NCBI GenBank assembly: GCA_014380705.1
Contig: JACMJI010000387.1
Coordinates: 1 to 6,580, forward strand
Reading direction: 5' to 3'
Length of the DNA stretch: 6,580 bases
Origin: Gorillibacterium sp.
GTDB lineage: Bacteria; Bacillota; Bacilli; Paenibacillales; NBRC-103111
Below, one piece after another: positions 1-5,685 of the stretch (position 1 is its first letter; the number at the start of each line of letters is the position of its first letter). The notes under the pieces are model-generated. The model saw only the letters and a list, made by a program, of their open reading frames with translations. It was not told the origin of the DNA and did not search any database. The translations under genes and the position numbers were made by a program.

Positions 1-396
1 GATAACTACACAAATGGACATTCAGGCTCAAAATCCTTCGTTTCAAGAGTTATACAGGTGAGTGGAATTGGCAATGGGAGTGCGATAAAGGGCACGGGAA
101 CGAACAGCAATGTAAAGGGAATGGCATACACAGGGGCTTCAGTTGCAGGGTCTGCGGAGGGTTCGAGGACTGCTGAGGGTGCAGAGAGTTCGAGGGCTAT
201 AGAGGGTGCGGAGGCTGCGGGATCTTCGGGAACTACAAGCAACCCATTGGCTGGAGAAACAGAATATATGGGGGAAGAGCGGGCGGCAGAATCCTTCTTA
301 AATCGTTTGGGAAACAAGCTGGGAGAGCTGCTGCGGATGCTCGTTTCCAGTCTGATTGGCTTGCTGGCAAATCTCATAAAAAGCATTTTGAATTGA
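1..396 (+). CDS. C-terminal part of a low-complexity protein with an amphipathic C-terminal helix (5' end outside window)
   Basis: The frame ending at the TGA at 394-396 is open back to base 1, so the gene very likely begins upstream; a GTG at 58 is possible but no good ribosome binding site precedes it. The visible 131 residues fall into three parts: a polar stretch, a Gly/Ser/Ala/Glu-rich low-complexity linker that includes two 9-residue repeats, and a C-terminal region of about 35 residues rich in Leu/Ile (around NKLGELLRMLVSSLIGLL) that would form an amphipathic or membrane-associating helix. I do not recognise a domain. In Bacillus the gene just upstream of lepA is yqxA (DUF3679), a small protein made after spoIIP, and an amphipathic C-terminus would fit such a protein; this rests on position and shape only. 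A C-terminal extension of SpoIIP is an alternative. That this frame is coding is likely; function is unknown. Confidence 0.6.
   Translation, partial: DNYTNGHSGSKSFVSRVIQVSGIGNGSAIKGTGTNSNVKGMAYTGASVAGSAEGSRTAEGAESSRAIEGAEAAGSSGTTSNPLAGETEYMGEERAAESFLNRLGNKLGELLRMLVSSLIGLLANLIKSILN
160..213 (+). repeat. Two tandem 27-bp units inside the low-complexity linker
   Basis: Units 160-186 and 187-213 match at 21 of 27 bases by eye. They encode GSRTAEGAE and SSRAIEGAE, which share 6 of 9 residues (xSRxxEGAE). The repeat is exactly in phase with the codons, as expected for an expanding linker in a coding region. Looser GA/GS-type copies flank it. Confidence 0.7.
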
Positions 397-423
397 AAAA
401 AATAGCGAAGTTTCTGTAGTCCG

Positions 424-452
424 TTGCTGTAGGTCATCCGAACTGATATAAT
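424..452 (+). promoter_or_regulatory. Extended -10 sigma-A promoter for lepA
   Basis: A perfect TATAAT lies at 447-452, preceded by TGA at 444-446 (the TGn extended -10 motif). A weak -35, TTGCTG at 424-429, sits at the ideal 17-nt distance. Transcription would start near 459, giving a leader of about 30 nt with the Shine-Dalgarno CGGAGG at 473-478. lepA can therefore be expressed independently of the upstream gene. Confidence 0.65.
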
Positions 453-488
453 TAATCTTATTGTGAACTTTTCGGAGGCATAGCTAGC

Positions 489-2315
489 ATGACGGATAGA
501 ACGGATATGATGAGAAAACGGCAAGAGCAGATTAGAAACTTTTCGATTATCGCACACATTGACCACGGCAAGTCTACACTGGCCGACCGGATTTTAGAAT
601 ACACAGGGGCACTTTCTTCCCGGGAGATGCAGGAGCAAGTGCTGGATCAAATGGATTTAGAACGGGAACGAGGTATCACGATAAAGCTTCAGGCTGTACG
701 TCTCAGTTATAAAGCCGATAACGGACAAGAATACATCCTTAACCTGATCGATACGCCTGGACATGTCGACTTTACGTATGAAGTATCCCGCAGTCTTGCA
801 GCTTGTGAGGGAGCACTGCTGGTAGTTGACGCCGCACAAGGGATTGAAGCGCAGACACTGGCCAATGTTTACTTGGCCCTTGAGAATAACTTGGAGATTC
901 TGCCGGTGATTAACAAGATTGATCTGCCGAGTGCAGAACCCGAGCGCGTCAAGCATGAGATTGAAGAAATTATTGGTCTTGATGCTAGTGAAGCGGTACT
1001 CGCATCAGCCAAATCTGGGATTGGGATCAAGGAAATTCTTGAGCAGATTGTTTCGAAGGTGCCTGCACCAACGGGAAATCCGGATAATCCACTTAAAGCA
1101 CTGATATTTGACTCACACTATGACCCTTACAAAGGTGTCATTATCTATGTACGGGTTATGGATGGCTCGATTAAGGCCGGAAGTAAAATCAAGTTCATGG
1201 CGACAGAGAAATTTTTTGAAGTCGTGGAAGTTGGCGCATTTAGACCGCGGATGACCATCGTGGACGAGCTAGCGGTAGGTGATGTTGGGTTTCTGGTTGC
1301 CTCCATCAAGAACGTTAAAGACACACGCGTTGGGGATACCGTTACGGATGCGGTTAATCCAGCTGCCGAGGCATTGCCGGGCTATCGCCGGATCAATCCC
1401 ATGGTGTTCTGCGGCTTATACCCCATTGAATCGACGGATTATAATGATCTGCGCGATGCTTTGGAGAAGCTTGAACTTAATGATGCTTCTCTGCGTTACG
1501 AGCCTGAAACCTCAACTGCGCTTGGGTTTGGCTTTCGATGTGGATTTCTTGGATTACTGCACATGGAGATTATTCAGGAACGGATCGAACGAGAGTTTAA
1601 CATTCCCTTAATTACAACAGCACCAAGCGTTATCTACAAAATCACGTTAACGAATGGTGATATCCTCACGATTGATAATCCCTCCAATTACCCAGAGGTG
1701 GGAAGAATTGATCATGTGGAGGAGCCTTATGTTAAAGCGGCGATTATCGTGCCGAATGAATTTGTCGGAACCATAATGGAGCTTTGCCAAGGTAAACGGG
1801 GGGATTTCATCAACATGGAATACCTCGATACCAATCGTGTTACCTTGACTTATGAAATGCCTCTATCCGAAATCGTTTATGATTTCTTTGATCAATTAAA
1901 ATCCGGCACGAAGGGCTATGCGTCTTTTGACTATGAGGTCTCCGGCTACAAAACGTCCAATCTCGTGAAGATGGACATTCTGCTTAATAACGAGCAGGTG
2001 GATGCCCTATCCTTTATCGTTCATCGAGATCGTGCCTATAATCGCGGTCGGATCATATGCCAGAAGCTGCGGAAGCTCATTCCCCGGCAGATGTTTGAAA
2101 TTCCGATTCAAGCGGCCATCGGACAGAAAATTGTTTCGCGAGAAACCATTACAGCCATGCGGAAGAACGTTCTCGCCAAGTGCTATGGCGGCGATATTTC
2201 CCGGAAACGGAAGCTGCTCGATAAGCAAAAGGAAGGCAAGAAACGGATGAAGCAAGTAGGCAGCGTAGAAGTACCGCAAGAGGCCTTCATGGCGGTATTA
2301 AAAATAGAAGAATAA
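489..2315 (+). CDS. lepA: Elongation factor 4 (LepA), ribosome-associated translational GTPase
   Basis: The 608-residue product is full length for LepA/EF4 and is recognisably close to the Bacillus protein along its whole length. GTPase motifs are intact: G1 AHIDHGKS at residues 22-29, switch I RGIT at 61-64, G3 DTPGH at 88-92 with the catalytic His92, and NKID at 142-145. The EF-G-like domains II, III and V follow, and the LepA-specific C-terminal domain ends with the conserved [13 protein letters not shown] and [12 protein letters not shown] blocks that contact the ribosomal A-site region. The family acts on the 70S ribosome and back-translocates tRNA in vitro; in vivo it influences initiation and ribosome assembly. 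The ATG at 489 is chosen because CGGAGG (473-478) lies 10 nt upstream; an in-frame ATG at 507 lacks such a site. The upstream promoter and downstream hairpin suggest a largely monocistronic transcript. Nothing is broken or unusual in the protein. Confidence 0.98.
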   Translation: MTDRTDMMRKRQEQIRNFSIIAHIDHGKSTLADRILEYTGALSSREMQEQVLDQMDLERERGITIKLQAVRLSYKADNGQEYILNLIDTPGHVDFTYEVSRSLAACEGALLVVDAAQGIEAQTLANVYLALENNLEILPVINKIDLPSAEPERVKHEIEEIIGLDASEAVLASAKSGIGIKEILEQIVSKVPAPTGNPDNPLKALIFDSHYDPYKGVIIYVRVMDGSIKAGSKIKFMATEKFFEVVEVGAFRPRMTIVDELAVGDVGFLVASIKNVKDTRVGDTVTDAVNPAAEALPGYRRINPMVFCGLYPIESTDYNDLRDALEKLELNDASLRYEPETSTALGFGFRCGFLGLLHMEIIQERIEREFNIPLITTAPSVIYKITLTNGDILTIDNPSNYPEVGRIDHVEEPYVKAAIIVPNEFVGTIMELCQGKRGDFINMEYLDTNRVTLTYEMPLSEIVYDFFDQLKSGTKGYASFDYEVSGYKTSNLVKMDILLNNEQVDALSFIVHRDRAYNRGRIICQKLRKLIPRQMFEIPIQAAIGQKIVSRETITAMRKNVLAKCYGGDISRKRKLLDKQKEGKKRMKQVGSVEVPQEAFMAVLKIEE

Positions 2316-2333
2316 ATTTTAAGTTCTACCATG

Positions 2334-2421
2334 GAGAGTGCGGTCCTGCCGCAACGGTTTATCCCGAGTCCGCATGTTTCGCGGGACACAGGGAGAATCG
2401 AAGGCAGGACGTACTTTTTTT
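2334..2421 (+). terminator. Large hairpin with T-tract downstream of lepA
   Basis: GTCCTGCC at 2343-2350 pairs perfectly with GGCAGGAC at 2403-2410. If G2342 is bulged, the stem continues outward (AGAGTGC at 2335-2341 against GTACTTT at 2411-2417, with wobble pairs) to about 15 pairs. A run of seven T follows at 2415-2421, as in an intrinsic terminator. The 52-nt loop is unusually long and can itself fold: TCCC/GGGA, with GTCCGC against GCGGGAC (one bulge) inside it. It begins 19 nt after the lepA stop codon. Confidence 0.65.
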
Positions 2422-2430
2422 ATCCCCCAC

Positions 2431-2459
2431 TTGACATTCGATTTGGTTTTTCGTTTATT
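2431..2459 (+). promoter_or_regulatory. Possible sigma-A promoter in the lepA-hemW gap
   Basis: A perfect -35 TTGACA (2431-2436) is followed after 17 nt by TTTATT (2454-2459), a 4-of-6 match to TATAAT. It lies directly after the lepA terminator and is the best candidate I see for hemW transcription. It would give a leader of about 340 nt passing through the inverted-repeat element. The weak -10 keeps confidence low. Confidence 0.35.
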
Positions 2460-2468
2460 GCTGCTCGA

Positions 2469-2622
2469 AGCTGGCTCCATTTCGCTATAACTAGACCTTA
2501 GTTCCTATTGTTGTTTTAGTGGCGGGATAATAAATGGAAATTTCCAGTTAAAAGGATGAGAAATCGCCATAAACTCCACTTATTTCAATCCTAACAAAGA
2601 AGATTACGGCTAGGAGCCAGCT
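2469..2622. repeat. 154-bp non-coding element bounded by a perfect 10-bp inverted repeat
   Basis: AGCTGGCTCC at 2469-2478 is the exact reverse complement of GGAGCCAGCT at 2613-2622. The interior is AT-rich and without a convincing ORF. It contains further dyads: AACTA/TAGTT (2489-2493 and 2499-2503), AGTGG/CCACT (2518-2522 and 2576-2580), and a near-palindrome at 2531-2550 whose core TGGAAATTTCCA (2535-2546) is perfect. This layout is typical of small non-autonomous or dispersed repeats, and the sequence style resembles interspersed repeats that I associate with Paenibacillus genomes; that last point is from memory and untested. No exact target-site duplication abuts it. An imperfect 13-bp direct repeat (11 of 13 matches, starting TTTATTGC) lies a little further out, at 2454-2466 and 2647-2659. 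Confidence 0.5.
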
Positions 2623-2806
2623 ATACCAACAAAATTTCATGACATCTTTATTGCAGCACTAATGAAATATTAGTTAAGGTTCATTCTGATGCCACATCAG
2701 TAGACGCACGTACAAAGGGACGCCGATAGGCGTTTATTCGTGTTTTGGGGTTACCCTTACTTGCAATAACAGAGGTTACAACACTGACTAAAGGAGGCAG
2801 ATCATC
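2623..2806. other. Intergenic stretch before hemW with two small hairpins
   Basis: No gene is supported here. CTGATG-CCA-CATCAG (2686-2700) forms a perfect 6-bp stem, and ACGCC-GATA-GGCGT (2720-2733) a 5-bp stem, followed by a broken T-rich stretch (2733-2746) too poor to call a terminator. I could not match the region to a known riboswitch. It ends with the strong Shine-Dalgarno AAAGGAGG (2790-2797), 9 nt before the hemW ATG. Confidence 0.4.
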
Positions 2807-3967
2807 ATGACTTGGTCTACGCAAACACCGGAAACCGTCTACATCCATATTCCATTTTGCACAAATAAATGTCATTATTGTGACTTTAACTCTTATGTAT
2901 TAAAAGGCCAGCCGGTCATGGATTATCTACATGCGATGGAGCATGAGCTGGAGCGCACCGTTCAAGCGATTCCACCGGGTAGGATCAAGACCATTTTTGT
3001 GGGCGGTGGCACGCCTACGGTCCTTCTCTCCGATCAGATGGAAGTTTTCCTGCGCATGGTGAATACTTATTTTCCCGATCTAGCGGACGATTTCGAATTT
3101 ACGATGGAAGCCAATCCGGGCACAACCGATAGGGATAAACTCGCTGTGATGAAAGCAGGCGGGGTCAATCGTGTGAGCTTTGGAGCACAGTCTTTTGATA
3201 GCGAGCTTCTCAAGCGAATCGGACGGATTCATCATCCGGAGGATGTCATTCGCAGCTTGGAAAATGCGCGTACTGCTGGATTCCGCAACTTATCCATCGA
3301 TCTGATGTTCGGCTTGCCCGATCAGACGCTTGCGATTATGGACCGCACCCTGGATATCGCACTTGGTCTCGACCTTGAGCACTATTCCATTTATGGGCTA
3401 AAGGTAGAAGAGCATACGCTTTTCCATAACCTGTATATGAAGGATCGTCTCCCTTTACCAGAGGAAGAGGAAGAAGTATCCATGTTTGGACTTATCATGG
3501 AGAGGCTGGCTAAAGCGGGATATTCACAATATGAAATAAGCAACTTTGCTAAGCCTGGTTTTGAGAGCAAGCATAACACCGCCTATTGGGAGAACAAAAG
3601 CTACTACGGGATTGGTGCGGGGGCTCATGGCTACGTGAATGGAGAAAGGCATGCAAACATTAAGGGCGTCAATTCCTACATTCAGGCCGCGCAGAAGCAA
3701 CTGCCACGTTTGGAAACCAGCAGGGTCAGTCGTAGTGAAGCGATGGAGGATTTTATGATGGTTGGTATGCGTATGCTGAGTGGGGTGAAGGAATCCGACT
3801 TTAAAACGCAATTTGACACGTCCATCCGGTCTGTCTTTGGAGCGCCTCTAGATAAGCTGCTCCAAATGGGTCTTATCGAAGAGACGGAGCAGGGCTTTCG
3901 ATTATCGTCTAAGGGGTTATATTTAGGCAATGAGGTATTCGCAGAATTTATCGGATATATTTGTTAA
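2807..3967 (+). CDS. hemW: HemW, radical SAM heme chaperone (coproporphyrinogen III oxidase-like)
   Basis: The 386-residue protein has the radical SAM cluster motif C18-x3-C22-x2-C25 within YIHIPFC...CHYCDF, which binds a 4Fe-4S cluster. SAM-site motifs follow: GGGTPT at 66-71 and EANPGT at 101-106, then RVSFGAQSF at 122-130, a DLMFGLPDQT block, and the family-typical YEISNFAKPGFESKHNTAYW region. A Phe (F27) stands where the oxygen-independent coproporphyrinogen oxidase HemN has its fourth Cys, which marks HemW. Members bind heme and are thought to deliver it to respiratory enzymes; they lack HemN activity where tested. Length is normal for the family (about 380). The ATG at 2807 is fixed by AAAGGAGG with 9-nt spacing. 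Position between lepA and hrcA is the conserved Bacilli order. The protein is usually annotated as hemN in older records. Confidence 0.95.
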   Translation: MTWSTQTPETVYIHIPFCTNKCHYCDFNSYVLKGQPVMDYLHAMEHELERTVQAIPPGRIKTIFVGGGTPTVLLSDQMEVFLRMVNTYFPDLADDFEFTMEANPGTTDRDKLAVMKAGGVNRVSFGAQSFDSELLKRIGRIHHPEDVIRSLENARTAGFRNLSIDLMFGLPDQTLAIMDRTLDIALGLDLEHYSIYGLKVEEHTLFHNLYMKDRLPLPEEEEEVSMFGLIMERLAKAGYSQYEISNFAKPGFESKHNTAYWENKSYYGIGAGAHGYVNGERHANIKGVNSYIQAAQKQLPRLETSRVSRSEAMEDFMMVGMRMLSGVKESDFKTQFDTSIRSVFGAPLDKLLQMGLIEETEQGFRLSSKGLYLGNEVFAEFIGYIC

Positions 3968-3973
3968 AAGCTA

Positions 3974-4012
3974 TTGAGTGATTATTCGTTTTCGTGTATA
4001 TTTATACGTATA
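3974..4012 (+). promoter_or_regulatory. Promoter of the acetyltransferase gene with a dyad over the -10
   Basis: TTGAGT (3974-3979, 4 of 6) and TATATT (3997-4002, 5 of 6) are spaced by exactly 17 nt, 7 nt after the hemW stop. The -10 lies inside the dyad GTATA-TT-TATAC (3996-4007), and a second overlapping palindrome TATACGTATA (4003-4012) covers the expected start site near 4009. Such placement suggests an operator. The 14-mer at 3995-4008 is a partial fit to the ArgR/AhrC box (TGAAT-wwww-ATTCA, 11 of 14 by eye). Confidence 0.5.
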
Positions 4013-4033
4013 CTTAAACGGATGGTGAGACAA

Positions 4034-4507
4034 ATGGTGATTGCAAGTACTATATTATGCAGACATGCTACAATAGAGGATCTTGATAATCTGCAGGAAA
4101 TTATACATGAATATGCAGAAGTAGGGATTATGCTTCCTCGCTCCGCCGAGATGATTGCAGCGGTGATCGATACCTTTGTTGTCGCAGAGGTAGATGGCAA
4201 GCTGATTGGCTGCGGTTCACTTTGCAGGCTTGGGCATGACTTGGTTGAGATTCGCTCCTTGGGAATATCGAGCGGCTATAAAGGTTTTGGGATTGGTCGC
4301 AGGATGGTCGAGAAACTTACGGAGCAGGCGAAGCAGCAAGGGATTCCAAAAATTATGGCTCTGACTTACGAGGTTGCCTTTTTCAAAAAAATCGGGTTTG
4401 AGGTTGTATCGAAGGAAATCTTTCAGGAAAAGGTTTGGAAAGACTGTGTAAACTGCAAAAAACAGCATTGTTGCGATGAAATTGCTGTATTAAAGAGACT
4501 GGATTGA
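4034..4507 (+). CDS. GNAT-family N-acetyltransferase, ArgA-like (probable N-acetylglutamate synthase type)
   Basis: The 157-residue product is a single GNAT domain. The acetyl-CoA pyrophosphate-binding loop is seen as YKGFGIGRRMV (residues 82-92) after the beta-strand VEIRSLGIS (71-79); the later MALTYEVAFFKKIGFE (108-123) is the usual motif B. YAEVGIMLPRS (27-37) and the Cys-rich tail DCVNCKKQHCCDEIAVL (137-153) are typical of the short ArgA-like group (COG1246), for which N-acetylglutamate synthesis, the first step of arginine biosynthesis, is the usual proposed role. The frame extends upstream to a TTG at 3974, but that codon coincides with the -35 of the promoter. The ATG at 4034 is preferred because GGTGA (4024-4028) lies 5 nt upstream and the start then fits a 25-nt leader; ATG at 4022 is the alternative. 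Substrate is inferred, not shown. Confidence 0.85.
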   Translation: MVIASTILCRHATIEDLDNLQEIIHEYAEVGIMLPRSAEMIAAVIDTFVVAEVDGKLIGCGSLCRLGHDLVEIRSLGISSGYKGFGIGRRMVEKLTEQAKQQGIPKIMALTYEVAFFKKIGFEVVSKEIFQEKVWKDCVNCKKQHCCDEIAVLKRLD

Positions 4508-4508
4508 C

Positions 4509-4538
4509 TTGACAACCGCCCTTCACGGGTGGTATTTT
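4509..4538 (+). promoter_or_regulatory. Probable sigma-A promoter of the hrcA heat-shock operon
   Basis: A perfect -35 TTGACA (4509-4514) begins one base after the stop codon of the acetyltransferase gene. TATTTT (4533-4538), a 4-of-6 match to TATAAT, lies 18 nt downstream. The start site would fall near 4545, placing CIRCE in the earliest transcribed leader as in B. subtilis heat-shock operons. The hexamers flank and overlap the terminator stem, so the two signals share DNA. Confidence 0.55.
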
Positions 4539-4539
4539 T
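4515..4539 (+). terminator. Intrinsic terminator after the acetyltransferase gene
   Basis: ACCGCCC (4515-4521) pairs with GGGTGGT (4527-4533) through seven pairs including one G-T wobble, around a 5-nt loop, followed by TTTTT at 4535-4539. It begins 8 nt after the stop codon and should separate the hemW/acetyltransferase transcript from the hrcA operon. Confidence 0.75.
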
Positions 4540-4549
4540 GTATTGTTGA

Positions 4550-4576
4550 TTAGCACTCGTTAAATGTGAGTGCTAA
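4550..4576 (+). promoter_or_regulatory. CIRCE operator (HrcA binding site)
   Basis: TTAGCACTC (4550-4558), a 9-nt spacer, and GAGTGCTAA (4568-4576) match the CIRCE consensus without mismatch. HrcA binds this element and represses class I heat-shock genes. It lies 48 nt upstream of the hrcA start codon, so hrcA is autoregulated and the downstream chaperonin gene shares that control unless it has its own promoter. Confidence 0.98.
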
Positions 4577-4624
4577 CGATCAAAAACGGTTCAGGCTGTC
4601 ATAACTCTCTGAAAGGGGTGCTGT

Positions 4625-5656
4625 ATGCTTACCGAACGTCAAAGAATGATTTTAAATGCGATTATCGATGATTATATCAGTACAGCAGAGCCCGTAGGTT
4701 CACGCAGTATCTCCAAGCGTGGGGATATCATGTTCAGTCCTGCAACGATACGCAACGAAATGTCCGATTTGGAAGAGATGGGTTTTCTCGAGCAGCCTCA
4801 TACCTCTGCTGGTCGAATTCCCTCGAATAAGGGCTATCGCTACTATGTCGACCATCTGTTGAAATACGGTGCACTATCTACACATGAGCTATCGGTCATG
4901 CGATCTTTTTTTGCTGAGCGTTTGTCACAGATGGAGCAAGTTATTCAACAGGTGGCAACAATATTATCCGGACTTACGAATTATACCTCGATCGTTTTAG
5001 GACCTGAGGTGTTTAATACAAGCTTAAAGCACTTGCAGATTATACCGATTAATGAGAAATCAGCCGTAGCGATTATCGTAACCAATACAGGGCAAGTAGA
5101 GAATCGCCAGGTTGATATTCCCGAGGGCATTCCGATGTCTGAGGTTGAGAAGATCGTCAACATGCTTAACTTTAAGCTCAAGGATGTTCCCCTTTTGCAG
5201 CTTCGTGCACGACTATATACCGAAATTGGGGCAGAGCTTGGACGCTATGCGAATGGCTGTGATGAGATGGTTAAGCTGCTCGAGGGCGTTTTCTTGGAAA
5301 CGAAGGACGGCGTTGATCGTATCTTCCTCAGTGGGGCAACCAATATGCTCAACCAGCCTGAGTTCAAGGACGTAGATAAGGTTAAACATATACTGGATCT
5401 CTTGGGTGAGGCTCCTGTACTTATGCAAATGTTCTCATCGCTGCCCGAAGGCATACAGGTGCGAATTGGCACGGAGAATAAAAATGACGCCATAAATGAT
5501 TGCAGCTTCATTACCGCCAGTTATTCCCTTGAAGGGCGAAGTATTGGAACAATCGGGATTTTGGGACCGAAGCGAATGGAGTATGCTAAGGTAATTGCAC
5601 TTGTTGATCACCTCTCAAAGAATCTACCCAACCTACTTGGCCGCTGGTATTTTTAA
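4625..5656 (+). CDS. hrcA: HrcA, heat-inducible transcription repressor
   Basis: The 343-residue protein is full length for HrcA. Residues 1-75 form the N-terminal winged helix (LTERQRMILNAIIDDYI, GSRSIS, FSPATIRNEMSDLEEMGFLEQ), followed by the hallmark HTSAGRIPSNKGYRYYVD at 59-76. A central dimerisation/GAF-like region and the C-terminal block GRSIGTIGILGPKRMEYAKVI follow. HrcA binds CIRCE, present 48 nt upstream, and blocks transcription of dnaK- and groE-type operons; in B. subtilis its active state depends on the GroE chaperonin, giving a titration feedback. The ATG at 4625 is supported by AAAGGGG (4612-4618). The gene starts the operon; the next gene begins 29 nt after its stop with no terminator between, so both are probably co-transcribed. 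Confidence 0.98.
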   Translation: MLTERQRMILNAIIDDYISTAEPVGSRSISKRGDIMFSPATIRNEMSDLEEMGFLEQPHTSAGRIPSNKGYRYYVDHLLKYGALSTHELSVMRSFFAERLSQMEQVIQQVATILSGLTNYTSIVLGPEVFNTSLKHLQIIPINEKSAVAIIVTNTGQVENRQVDIPEGIPMSEVEKIVNMLNFKLKDVPLLQLRARLYTEIGAELGRYANGCDEMVKLLEGVFLETKDGVDRIFLSGATNMLNQPEFKDVDKVKHILDLLGEAPVLMQMFSSLPEGIQVRIGTENKNDAINDCSFITASYSLEGRSIGTIGILGPKRMEYAKVIALVDHLSKNLPNLLGRWYF

Positions 5657-5685
5657 GTCAGGCTGACCGAAAGGAACAACATTTC

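Noticed and set aside
6..566. 186-codon open frame on the minus strand overlapping the first gene and the start of lepA
   Set aside because: It is antisense to a plausible + strand coding frame and to the conserved lepA N-terminus, has low-complexity composition mirrored from the Gly/Ala-rich frame, and shows no recognisable domain.
2331..2501. 56-codon + strand ORF beginning at the ATG 2331 after lepA
   Set aside because: It lacks a ribosome binding site, runs straight through the terminator stem and T-tract and into the inverted-repeat element, so it is most likely chance.
2720..2746. Hairpin ACGCC-GATA-GGCGT as a second terminator before hemW
   Set aside because: The stem is only 5 bp and the following T-rich stretch is interrupted by A, C and G, so termination is unlikely.
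2316..2806. T-box or known riboswitch upstream of hemW
   Set aside because: No T-box core (the AGGGTGGNACCGCG motif is absent) and no other riboswitch core that I recognise is present.
2681..2875. 64-codon minus-strand ORF across the hemW start
   Set aside because: It overlaps the hemW Shine-Dalgarno and N-terminal coding region on the opposite strand and has no family features.
3974..4033. TTG start giving a 177-residue acetyltransferase with a 20-residue hydrophobic-looking extension
   Set aside because: The TTG coincides with the -35 hexamer, the extension spans the -10 and start site, and GNAT homology begins only after 4034, where GGTGA provides a suitable ribosome binding site.
5657..5667. 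Small inverted repeat GTCA-GGC-TGAC between hrcA and the chaperonin gene
   Set aside because: Only four pairs and no T-tract follow; it is too weak for a terminator or regulatory hairpin.
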